Of a DNA stretch of 64,000 bases, positions 33,901 to 44,772 are shown in pieces. How positions within the stretch are numbered: position 1 is the first letter of the stretch; every line of letters starts with the position of its first letter. The notes beneath the pieces are model-generated. The model did no database searches and was not told where the DNA came from. It saw nothing but the letters and a program-made list of their open reading frames with translations. Source of the stretch: Anas platyrhynchos (Eukaryota; Chordata; Aves; Anseriformes; Anatidae); contig NC_092589.1 of the NCBI RefSeq assembly GCF_047663525.1, positions 79,301,501 to 79,365,500 of the forward strand, given 5' to 3'. Position numbers and translations under genes: made by a program.

Positions 33901-36107
33901 TATCCCTGACAAAACCTTTGAAGACAGACGCCTTCGTTTTCAGTGCAAGTACTGCTAGTCTCTGACCCTCTGAATGAGAATCTACAAATGGCCTGTAAGT
34001 TGAACCTCTGGATCTTAACCCCTCTTCCTTAACACATGACTTTATTTTTTATATTTTATTTTTGATTTTTTTAACTGAAGCAGGTCTCTAAGGGAAAAGA
34101 AAAATTCAAAAAGCATTTCATGTTTGAGATTTTTTTGGGAGGTGCTTGTGTTACAGTAATTAATTCACATGACTTGTACAGGAGGCCAGACTATATGACC
34201 ACAGTAATTCTTTCTGACTCTTTTTTTTCTGTATGAGAGGCTGATTTCACTTACATAAATCTTCACTTTACTAGTGCTATTGTCAAGGTGAGCCTGGGAA
34301 TTGCTAAGAAGAATCTTAACTATAATTTAAGGGGTACAAATAAATGGCCCTTTCAAGAGCATTGCTAACCTTTGTAATTCGTCTTAGGTCAACGTTGGTG
34401 GTACTTGATTCTAGAAGGCTGGCTTTTCTAATCAACTTTCTCAGAGGAATTCATTATCTTAAAACCTGTGACTAACGAAAGATGTTTTGTTCTTTTGAAG
34501 TTCAAGCTAATTTCCATGAAGGTTACTATTACTAAGCAACAGATTCTGTTGAGCGTCTCTTGAGGGGCTGAAGCTACGGCATGTACAAAAGTAAAGCAAA
34601 ACACAGTGAAAATATGATGAAACAGTATCCCCGGTAGAGTGGCCACAAGTAGTGCCATGCACAGGGCATTTCCAGGAGTTTCCGTGAAAGCTGCTGTTTG
34701 ACCCACGGGAGCTGAAGATCAGCGTAGACTGATCATAGCATTTCACTGTCTGCTGCAAACACAAAGCAAGATTCAGCCTCTCATCAGACAAATACACCAC
34801 AGCATGACCATTCAAAAGCGCAAAAAAAAAAAAAAAAAGTCCACGATATAATTCAGCATGCTGCTCGACTCTTCTGAGAAAAGGAATGAGATACAGTATG
34901 TTAGTCATATTCAAAGAAGAGCACTTATTCTACTTGTGTGAGGACAGAGTGAAATGAAATACAGGAATGCCTTTTTAGGTTACAAAAGATGCTATCTTTC
35001 AGTATTATTTCTGTGCAGCTTTGTGTCTGAGTAGAAATATATATTTGCAGCTTCCTTAAGTTAAAAATAAAAAGGGGGGCGGGGGATATTCAGCTTTATG
35101 AGGGAAAATATTTCACTCTTCTCTAGCTTAGCTAACAGTTTTGTTAAATACAAGGTACAAATGATAGGAGAGCCCAGAAACAGATGTGTCCTCACTTCAG
35201 TGAAAAAAATGCCTTGGTGTCTGAACCCCTCCAAACTTTCCCATCCAGGGTTGTACAGGAACTTCCCAGCTCTGTTTAAAGCTCATCAGTGTCTCTTGTG
35301 CATCTGCTTACATCTATCAAGTGACTGAATGGCTTTTAAAAATTAATGTGATTTTTAGAAATGGATTCTGTTCTTAAACTGCATCCTCATTTTATGTTGC
35401 AAGCTCTAAATCACTTTAAGCAGGGGTTTGAAATCAATAAGTTGCATGAAGTCTGATTAGTTGATTACAGAAAGAATTAGTTTGTCTGCAGCAATTAAGA
35501 TTTTATGATGTTGCCATAGGTCAATTACATTATGGTTTCTGTGGGAAATGCCAGTGTTTTGAGAATGTTTTGATTTTCATTAAAAGGGCAAGTTAGTGGT
35601 TTCAAAAATTCTCTCAGCAGACAAAGAATCAATTCCTTTAGAAAAGTAGGCGGCTTCTGTTTTGGCATTTCTTCAACAAAATGCTGCTGTTTTTCTGTTC
35701 CAGAGACTTGTGCACTATCCAGGACCCCAGGCAACCTCCAGAGAATCAGACTGGAGTGTGAAGGTGTCTCAATGTAAAAAGGGGTGTCAGTAAGCTTGAA
35801 CTCTTACATTTCCAACTCTCTTAATGCTTTTAGGGGCTCTGTTGCAGGGACCAAGCCAAGCAGTCAAAGCCTGAGTTAAGCCTGGTCTCCAGAGACAAAG
35901 TCTTTTATCTTTGTGTCAGCGAACCTGGAGATCCAACATGCTTAGCTTCACAGCACCTTGCATCAGGGTCAGCCTAAAGCTGCAGCCCCTGAACACGTTA
36001 GGTCAGCTAGTCCTGGACATGGCGAGGGAGCTGCAGGAATGAATCTGCACCACTAGATTTAGCATATACACTGCTAAATGGTCCTGGGTATAGTGGCTAC
36101 AGCATGG
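30976..36107. other. Intergenic sequence, no supported gene
   Basis: Mostly AT-rich. Open frames at 31891-32245 (both strands), 32736-33146 (minus), 33289-33564 (plus) and 34428-34914 (minus, two frames) were read for domains and splice signals, and none could be assigned. A(17) lies at 34822-34838. No CR1 was recognised in this stretch. Confidence 0.5.
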
Positions 36108-36410
36108 CTGAGTTAAGGGACTGGAGCACCTCTCCTTGGAGGAAAGGCTAAGAGAGCTGGGACTCTAAAGTGTAGAGAAGAGAAGGCTCGGGGGGAGAAT
36201 CAACGTTGAGAAATAACTGAAGAGAAGGTGCAAAGAGAATGGAGCCAAGCTTTTTTTAGTGGTGCCCAGTGCCAGGACAAGAGGTAGTGGGCATAAACTG
36301 GAACAAAAGAGGTTCTGTCTGAACATCAGGAAGCACTTCACTGTGTGGGTAACAGAGTGTTGGCACAGGTTGTCCACAGAGGCTGTGGAGTCTCCCTCCT
36401 TGGAGATAAT
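36108..36410 (+). mobile_element. CR1 LINE, first part, split by a nested insertion
   Basis: Opens with 'CTGGAGCACCTCTCCTTGGA' and continues through 'GAGAGCTGGGACTCTAAAGT', 'GAACATCAGGAAGCACTTC' and 'GAGTCTCCCTCCTTGGAGAT', the order of the CR1 C-terminal and 3' region. The sequence then breaks off and resumes at about 36656 after an opposite-strand CR1. Confidence 0.85.
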
Positions 36411-36655
36411 AACATGGTTTGGGTTGGAAGGGACCCTAAAGCCCATCCAGTTCCAAGCCCCCTGCCATGGGCAGGGGCACCTCCCACCAGACCAGGTTGT
36501 CCAAAGCCCCACCCAGCCTGGCCTTGAGCACCTCCAGGGATGGGGCATCCACACCTTCTCTGGGCAACCTATGCCAGGGCCTCACCACCTTCATAGTGTC
36601 TATCACACTCCCCGATAGAGGGTCCCTCTCCAGCTTTCTTGTAGGCCCCCTTCCA
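36411..36655 (-). mobile_element. CR1 LINE 3' end inserted into another CR1
   Basis: Read on the minus strand it gives 'GGTTGCCCAGAGAAGGTGTG', 'GATGCCCCATCCCTGGAGG', 'GGACAACCTGGTCTGGTGGG' and 'GGGTCCCTTCCAACCCAAAC', a standard CR1 3' end. It is about 245 bp, 5'-truncated, and lies in the middle of the + strand copy on either side of it. It is therefore the younger insertion. Confidence 0.85.
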
Positions 36656-36768
36656 GGCCTTTTCTTCAAAAGCTGCCTGGACGTGGTTCTGAGCAAGCAG
36701 CTCAATGTGGCCCTGCTTGAGCAGGGTTGGACCAGGTGGTCCCTTCCTACCTCAACCATTCCGTGATG
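36656..36768 (+). mobile_element. CR1 LINE, second part after nested insertion
   Basis: Resumes with 'TTCTTCAAAAGCTGCCTGGA' and continues 'GTGGCCCTGCTTGAGCAGGG' and 'GGTGGTCCCTTCCTACCTCA', ending in a degraded tail near 36768. It continues the copy at 36108-36410. Confidence 0.85.
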
Positions 36769-37292
36769 CTGTCAGCACCACTGCACAGTCCTTGCTGTTA
36801 AATATTTGACACGCTTACTTTTTCATGGGCTAGTAAGCCTTTTCCCTGACATGGCTCACAGGCTAGTACAGGACAAGTTCATTGCACTTAACAGTTTGGG
36901 TATGGAGATCATATTTTAAGGGGAGACCTTAATCCCTTATGGGGGAGAATGTATGCTGAGCCATGCCATTTGGTCTGAGAAATAAATCCCTGGCTTATTT
37001 CATTCTTGATGTAAGCAGGAATTTTGGAATTCCTACTGACTGTGATGTTTTTACCTGCTAGTCCTTGAAATGGTGGGAAACATTAAAATTTTTCATCCAC
37101 ATACTGATCTTTATGCAGTTTATCCATCAGTGTTTGAATAGATGATATGCAGATTTTTTTTTTTGTCAAAAAATATGTACTTAAAAAAATCCCAACCTCC
37201 TCACCCCTCATCCTCCTGTAAGAAATCAGAGAGCATTTAAAAAACTAGCTTTTCTCTGAGGTCATATATTTTACTATAAAACTGTATGTATG
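36769..37292. other. Intergenic sequence, nothing recognised
   Basis: AT-rich spacer between two CR1 copies. A short T run lies at about 37153-37162. Confidence 0.5.
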
Positions 37293-37376
37293 TTCTAGGT
37301 GATCCTGCTCAGCAGGGGGGTTGAACTAGATGATCTTCAGAGGTCCCTTCCAACCTCAGCCGTTCTGTGATTCTCT
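37293..37376 (+). mobile_element. CR1 LINE, very short 3' end
   Basis: Only the last 80 or so bases are present: 'TTCTAGGTGATCCTGCTCAG', 'GATGATCTTCAGAGGTCCCT', 'TCCAACCTCAGCCGTTCTGT' and a residual 'GATTCT' tail. This is a strongly 5'-truncated copy. Confidence 0.85.
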
Positions 37377-40300
37377 ATTTAGGAAAAGATGGCTTGCAAA
37401 TATGATTAGTAAAGATACTGAGTTTGCTTATGTCTTCAGATTATTAATTCCAGATCATTCTGTAGTACTTCAGTCATTTTTTTGCAATTCTATCGATGTT
37501 ACATGAAAACCATCTTGGAAATGTTTCAGATATTTAAAATTAATTGGACTCTCCATATCTTCACTTCCATGGCTGGACCATTTTTATTACAGGGGACCAA
37601 TTTTTGCTCTCGTTATAGCAATTGTAAATGTGAAATAAATCTATTCATTTCAATAGAGTTGCTCACAAGAGACTTTGCAATATAATTGCAAATCCCGCAG
37701 TATTTGGCTCTACCAGACTGGTACAGAACATATCTGAAGAGGAAAGGAAATAAATTAAAATGTTATTTAAAATTTAATATTAAAATTGCACGATTTGTGT
37801 CCATTGTCCAAGTGATCCAAGTGATCTCATTCTGAAGTCTGGGGTAGAAACAAATTCTGTGCATTCAATCGAAGAACGGGCAAGATTACTTCCCTCCCTC
37901 CCACCGCCCCCCCAGGCTTTTTCAGACATATTAAAGGTTTGAACCTCTTCACTCATCCAGAATTAAATATTTTTTATGGAATTGTACTTCTGGGAGGGAT
38001 TTATCATGTGTATGTGTACATATGTATCATCGTCATCCATGTATGCTTACAGACCTATCCACACATATCTCTGTATAATGAACAGCATAATTTGGAATTG
38101 GTCTTCAAAGATAGATGCAGGCACAGCATAAAGAGAAGGCTCTGCTGATGTATATTTCTTACTGCTTTTTGTGTATGCAGCAATGATAATGGGATGACTA
38201 GCCCTTTGTACTGGCCTTCATCCCTATTGGAGCTGCAAATGACCACTTTATCATTTGTAGTGCTGGCAAATATATATCTTGTCCCAAATAAGGTGGTACC
38301 ATTTTCAGATGATTTGATTTGCAATACTTAAGTTATTTTGTGGTATAGGGTGAAGTAGTCTTTCAGCGCCTATATCCAGAGTCTTCTGATTGTTCAGTGA
38401 CTTAGGAAATTACAAGACTTAAAGGGAAAAACAAGCATGCTTGCAACATAAATCTGGATGAATATTTTAAACAAATAAATATATTAGTTCTCAGAGTACC
38501 AAGTCCTTCTATCTGCGATGCACTGATGACTCTATGTCCTTTTTCCTATCCAAAATTTGTTAATATTACCTGGTAAGTCTTTGATAAATCAGATTTTGAC
38601 ATTTTTTCCCAATAAAGTTATCTAAGTCAGTGGTAATTTATTTCCAGCCAGAAATCACCGTATTCTGTATGAGACGTGCCTCAAACAGTAAGATACCCTA
38701 CTGAGCTCACAGTGCAATAGAAAACTTTGGTTTACTTGTTATAAAACAAATGTGTGTGTCTGTGAGTGCAAATAGTAAAATCTGTTTTTATATGGCTTTT
38801 CTTAACCTTTCATTAAATTCTGGTAATGGAATCACTACAAATGCAGAAGTGCAATTATGGCTTAGGCAGTAATGTAGTTAAATTTTTGAAAGAAAAACTA
38901 TTTCCTAAATATGCCTGGCAGAACGTGGGGCTGCCCAGAGCATCGTGCTAGTCCCTAATATTGCCACATGTCTGAAGATTTAGTTCAGATGGGTTTGCCA
39001 TAATTTGGGATTATTCTTTTTCAGGGGAATACTGAAAATAACAAATATGTGAGTTCTTTACCCAGCCAATCTTTCCTTACCACCAGCATCAGTATGGAAC
39101 CAGGAATGTGGTCTACACTTGCTGTCTGTCTGTCCCACTAAAAGGGTTATATGGCTATGCAGACTGAAACTTCTTCCAGCTGAAGAAACAATTGGAGACG
39201 TATTGCTATGAAATATCCTCATGTGAAGGTAATATAGAGGATGTTTTATTTTGAGAGTGATGGCCAGTTAATTCCAGTTTCTGGCTATTATAATGAGATA
39301 CTTCAGAAAACAAGTCATTCTAGCTCCAAGAAGCATTATGAGCTGGGAAGCATCCACAGTTGTGAAAACTGCAGGAGGTATATCCAGTTCTACCATGCTG
39401 ACATATTAGCTCAGCAAGGCAGTGAACTGAGCTTGTTTTGTCTCCAAAGTTTTTCTTTGTCTTCACATAGGCTGGCAGGTTTTAAAAAAAAAAAAACAGA
39501 CTCTATGCTTCTTAAGCTTCTTGATGTCAGTGTTGTGGATCAGCATGATTTTTTTTTTTTTTTTAATTTTTTTTGTCTTATAGCAAAATGCACATTGCTT
39601 TACTGGATTTGTGTTTGAAATGTAATAATGGGACCCATTATGGTTTCCTGAACATAACTACACTTCAAAATCACTTTGTGTCTCCTTTCTGTAATAGTGA
39701 TGTGAGAAACAAAAGGAACAGAAAAATGGTGCCTTGTTACTGCACTTACTTGCTTGGTGCATGTCTTTTCGTGGCATTTGCTTTGAATTCTGTCAAGAAT
39801 AATCTATAACTATTGTCAGTTTTTAAAAAGCAATGTAGGTATATCAGAGTGAGCCAAATTCATGTATCTTATGTTGTTTTTTCTTTTTTTTTTCTTTTTT
39901 TTTTTTTTTTTTCTCTAGACTCTGAGAACTATCAGGTAGTTACTGTATTAGAGATTCATTTTACCTAACTTTCAGCACCAATAAGATAGGCATCTAATCT
40001 GAGCTACTCCCATATGCTCTCTAGGTACCTTCAGGTGGTGAATCACCCCTTCCATCCAAGAAATTTATTTTGGGAGAATGAGTCATTCTCCAGAAATGCC
40101 TGCCTGCTTGCAGCGACAATAGAGGCGGGTAAACTTAGGTTGGGGGCCTGTCACGTCTATACAGTATGGTCAGATGAAGCTCATTCTTTTCTACTCTTAT
40201 CTGATGTGACTTGTTTAATAGCATGGTCATGGCTGTTTTAAAGAAAGAAGCATAAAATCACACCATGATTATTCCATAACATTTACTGTATGGTTTTTGA

Positions 40301-43189
40301 ATCAAATCCTTTGTGGGCAGATAAATTAGGTATCTCACATGGCATTGCCCCCTGCATTTGTGCAACAAACCAGTATATTCAGAAGTATAAGGAGGGAGTA
40401 GATTGTTTTAGTTCAAAATTTGGCTGGTGAGCATTGCATCCTCTTGCTTCTGGTTAAGTGTATGAGTGATAGAATGAACGAGCACCTTGTTCCTCTCTTG
40501 TAGGGCATTACTTAAAACACACAGATTACCCCCAGGTTTTTAGATAACAATTCTCAGACTCTCTGGCATGATACATATGAAAGCTCTTGCAGCTACTCAC
40601 CCTCCCCCTCTTTCCATGACTCGTCACATTTTGCATTCTTCCGGTAACATGCTCCATTAATTTTGCCTATAGCTAACTCATTGCACATTTGCATCATTAG
40701 CATAAAATTTTGACTTTCAAATTAAAAAAAAAGTCAGCTTTTGTTAAGGCAGATATTCATGTGTGATTATTATTAATATTGCTGCCATCAAATTCTGAAT
40801 TTAGTACTTGTATTGTTACTGCTTAGTTACTATTAGACTGCTATATATGACTCCCTGTTAAGGTACTGTTATATGATACTATTTTGGCTCTTTTCTTTTT
40901 CTTTTTCTTTCTTTTTTTTTTTTTTTTTAACAATTAGTAACATAAAATACAGCAGGAGAAAAGGAGTAAAGCTTTTCTAAAGGTTCTTTTTTTTTTTTTT
41001 TTTTTTTTTTTTAGCTCCAAGCTGTGTCCAGCAGCATTTCTCTCTTTCATCTATTCCCTCCAAGGATATTTTTAATATCTTCAGCAAATCAGCCTTTCAA
41101 TTCCTCCTTCAGAGAATTGTCCTTACAGTCTAGACCAAAGGGCCTGTGACATCCACAGTTAGGCACTGTCTGGGACCTAAATATAGGTACAACACACCTT
41201 GTAATGTACTGTGGTGCATGGCTACTGTAATAGTTACTGTGTTGTACTATGGGATTGTGGTGTTTCATCCAGACTACTGGTACTATGTTAAACAAGCAGA
41301 AACACAGTCAAATGTCATAGCATATGGTGTTGTTCCCAGTAAGCCCGTGGGCTAGGCCAGAGGAATTTCTAAGAGCTCTTCTCAAGCTCTAAAAAGCTTC
41401 CACCAACAGTGGCACGTATCTGTCAGGGCGCTGCTCTGCACGGTCTGCCCACAACACGGAACTGCTGCTGCCTCTGCTGCTTACAGGCCAAAATTGGGCT
41501 TGCTGACTTCTGCTGCATTCCCAAGCAAGCTGTTACATCTGAATAAAATCCATGCCACTGCCACATCCAGAATCTACTATATACCTGAGGTACAGGAATA
41601 AAAGAAGGGCATCTGCAGTAAGGCAACAGACTGAGGCAGTAAAGCAGTCATTGCCTGTGGCAGGTCCTGGGAGGCAGGCTGGGTGCTGCAGCAAGGCCAG
41701 CTTGTCTCTGGGCAGGTAGCTCTCCCCAGGAATGGCAGAACTGTAAGCAAAGAGAGAGCTACCTGCAGCTTCCTTTCCATGTATTCCACTTCTTCACATG
41801 GACATCTTTCAATTTTGAATGTAGTGCTAATAGCTTGGTTACTTCTTCAACAGCTATTTCATTTTCTTAGCTAACCTAACTAACTGGAACTGGAAACCTA
41901 AATTTTTTACCTTTCCTTCATTTTGTTTCTAGGTATGCAGAAAAAAAGTACCTTGTTAGCCAATTCCAGGTTTATTTTAACCTCACTTAATACACTGGGT
42001 CATGGTGTACATTTCCCCTTGATTATATTTTCATCAGTAAAATGGTTGCTGTGATTCCATATGCTTTTAATACTTAGGCTTAAGATAATTTAATCATTTT
42101 TAAAGAAATTGGAGGGGATATGTTTATTTGTTTCAAAGTAGATTTCTGAAGTTATCAAATAACAGGTGGTTCTTCAAAACTTAGCATTAGTCCGTTTTTT
42201 AAATTAATTGTATTTTGCTTCTACTATGCCAAACAGAAAATACAGTCATTAATTTGAGATGCACTCATTTACTACAAATGCAGTAGATTTGTTTTTAACC
42301 TTTAAAAATGCCGTTGTCTTTAAGAAATCCTGAAAGTTAGGTGATAGAATTGAATTTCTAACTAGGGCAATTGTTTGGAGTCCAAACAGGTCATTTGGAT
42401 TAGAGATGTCAAGTCTTAGATGAGGGTGGCCTTCAGCAACCACTAATGTTCTCAGAAATAGATAGTAAGATCCAACTATTCTTTTATCAGAAAACTCCAG
42501 AAGTGGAGATTTCTTAAGTTTTTTCTTAGAACATGATGTGGGGAAGAGACAACTCATGCTGTACCACGTTTTGTTTCTGCTAAACAGCATACTGTAGGCC
42601 TCCCCTGATGAATGCAAATGATCACAGATTCTTTAGCCATATTGTAAGGCCTCTCAGTGTTGTTGCACTTGCAATCTCCATTAAGGATTAGAGGTGCAGA
42701 GCTATTTATGCACTTCCATTTAAGCAACACATCATTTAACATCTTACCTTTTGAATTCTTGTGGAAAAGTATAAATGAGAGAGGGAGGACTATTTTGGGC
42801 TAAATTTATCTTTAGATGGATTGTAATGAGACTCCTTGCCTTTAGTTAACAAAATCTGTTCAAAATGAGAACAGAACTGGACATTACTTTACTGGGAATG
42901 TGCTAGGCCATCTTTGAGATGGGAATAAAGGGGCTTTACAGAATTTTGAAAAAAGAGTGGAGGTGAACAGGCAGAATTTAGTCCTTAGACTTTGTGTAGG
43001 TAAAGGCCTTAATTCTTTCAAAATGTTCTCTAACATCCAGGCAAATTTATCCTAATGTCAACACTCATTGTCAGCTCTGTGAATCAAAACACTAGCTGCC
43101 AGCACGGAGGAACATAGGACAAAGATTCAGATATGCGCAGTAGATGAGTGAAAACAAATTTTCTTAAGCATTTATTAACATCATACAAA
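37377..43189. other. Intergenic sequence, no supported gene
   Basis: AT-rich, with pyrimidine and T tracts at about 39549-39564, 39883-39912, 40890-40928 and 40987-41012. Open frames at 39241-39618, 41146-41355 and 42249-42617 show no recognised domain and no good flanking splice sites that I would defend. Confidence 0.5.
40987..41012. repeat. poly(T) tract
   Basis: Uninterrupted run of 26 T residues, about 60 bp after another T/C-rich tract at 40890-40928. Confidence 0.95.
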
Positions 43190-43612
43190 TGTAGAATATA
43201 AGTTGGAAGGGACCCACAAGGATCACTGAGTCCAACTCCTGGCTCCTCACAGGACCACCCAAAAAATCAGAGCATGTGTCTGAGAGTGTTCTCTAAACAC
43301 TTCTTGAACTCTATCAGGCTCAGTGCTGTGACCACTGCCCTGGGGAGCCTGTCCCAGTGCCCAACCACCCTTTGGGTGCAGACCTGTTCCCTAACTCCCA
43401 GCCTGACCCTCCCCTGTCCAATCTCCATGCCATTCCCTTGGGTCCTGTCGCTGTCCCCAGAGAGCAGAGCTCAGCGCCTGCCCCTCTGCTCCCCTCGTGA
43501 GGGAGGTGCAGGCCTCCATGAGGCCTCCTCTGCTCTGAGCTGAATAAACCAAGGGTCCTCGGCTGCTCCTCACATGTCTTCCCCTTGAGACCCTTCACCA
43601 TCTTTGTAGATA
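43190..43612 (-). mobile_element. CR1 LINE fragment, same subfamily as the copy at 1105-1668
   Basis: On the minus strand it reads 'GGTCTCAAGGGGAAGACATG', 'GAGGAGCAGCCGAGGACCCT', 'GGGACAGGCTCCCCAGGGCA', 'ACACTCTCAGACACATGCTC' and 'GGTCCTGTGAGGAGCCAGGA', then 'GGGTCCCTTCCAACTTATAT'. This matches the copy at 1105-1668 block by block over about 400 bp with scattered differences, so both belong to one subfamily. It carries the remains of the ORF2 C-terminus and 3'UTR and is not coding. Confidence 0.9.
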
Positions 43613-43861
43613 AAGGTATTGTATTCTTCCTGATAATATCTGACATGTTGTGCAAGTCTGTTGTGGGATTTCCTGTGCTTATGAAGCCAGATGAAACACA
43701 AGGTGGATTATTTTGAAATCAAGAAAGGCTTTTAGAACATCTATCAAGATTTGTACTTCAGAGAAAATGTTCTGTCAACTAGCCAGAAGGCCACTAGGAT
43801 ATGTTGGTTCACAAGACTGATGCAACTTTAGCCCTGTATGGTTTTGCTTCATGTAGGGTAA

Positions 43862-44690
43862 AAAATCATAGAATCATCGAATAACTCAGGTTGGAAGGGA
43901 CATTTAAGATCATGTAGTTCCAACCATTCTGCCATGGGCAGGGATGCCACCCACTAGATCAGGTTGCCTGGGGCCTCATCTAACATGGTCTTGAATGGCT
44001 CTAGGGATGGGACATCCACGACCTCTCTGGGCAACCTGTGCTAGCCTCTTTTAGTTTAAAACCATTCTGCCTTGTCCCGTCATTATCTGATTGAGCAAAA
44101 AGTTGCTCTTCATCTTTTTTATAAGCTCCCTTTAAGTACTGAAAAACTGCAATGAGGTCACCTCAAAGCTTTCTCTTCTTTAGGCTGAACAGCCCCAACT
44201 GTCTCAGCCTTACTTCATAAGAAAGGATCATTTTTGTGGCCCTCCTCTGGACCCGTCCTAACAGGACCACCTCCTTCTTGTGCTGGGGGCCCCAAACCTG
44301 GATGCAGTACTCAAGGTGGGGGGTTCATGACAGCAGGGTAGAGGGGCACAGTCCTCTCCCTCGACCTGCTAGCCATTTCTCTGTTGATGCAGCCCAGGAT
44401 GCAGTTGGCCTTCTGTGCTGCAAGTGCACACTGCTGGCTCGTGTCGAGCTTTTCATCCACCAGAACCCCCAAGTCCTTCTCTGCAGGGCTGCTCTCAAAG
44501 AGTTCGTCTCTTCAGTCTGTACTCATGTCCAGGATTGCCCAGACCCCAATGCAGCACCTTGCACTTAGACTTGTTGAATCTCATTAGGTTCACATGGCAT
44601 GGGCCCACGCTTGAGAAAGCTTGTCCACGTCCCTTTAGATGGCATCTCTTTCTTCTGTTGTATCAACTGCAGTATTCAAAACTGCCTGTA
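43862..44690 (-). mobile_element. CR1 LINE, about 0.8 kb, ORF2 C-terminal part and 3'UTR
   Basis: On the minus strand it begins within ORF2 ('AACCTAATGAGATTCAACAA', 'AAGTGCAAGGTGCTGCATTG'). It continues through 'CTGGTGGATGAAAAGCTCGA', 'GCCAACTGCATCCTGGGCTG', 'CCTTGAGTACTGCATCCAGG', 'GTCCAGAGGAGGGCCACAAA' and 'GTTGGGGCTGTTCAGCCTAA', and ends 'GTCCCTTCCAACCTGAGTTA' with an 'ATTCGATGATTCTATGAT' tail. The reading frame is broken. It lies about 250 bp from the preceding minus-strand CR1. Confidence 0.93.
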
Positions 44691-44738
44691 ATATCATAGA
44701 GATGTTATGTTTTCTAATTAGAGAACAAGATATTAAGT

Positions 44739-44740
<2 letters not shown>

Positions 44741-44772
<32 letters not shown>
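44741..44772. repeat. poly(T) tract
   Basis: Run of 32 T residues about 50 bp beyond the CR1 copy. CR1 elements do not end in poly(A), so it is probably unrelated to that element. Confidence 0.95.

Noticed and set aside
34428..34914. Two overlapping minus-strand frames (92 and 135 codons)
   Set aside because: One runs through a poly(A) tract on the + strand that encodes a Phe run. No domain is recognised, and all three frames look equally protein-like.
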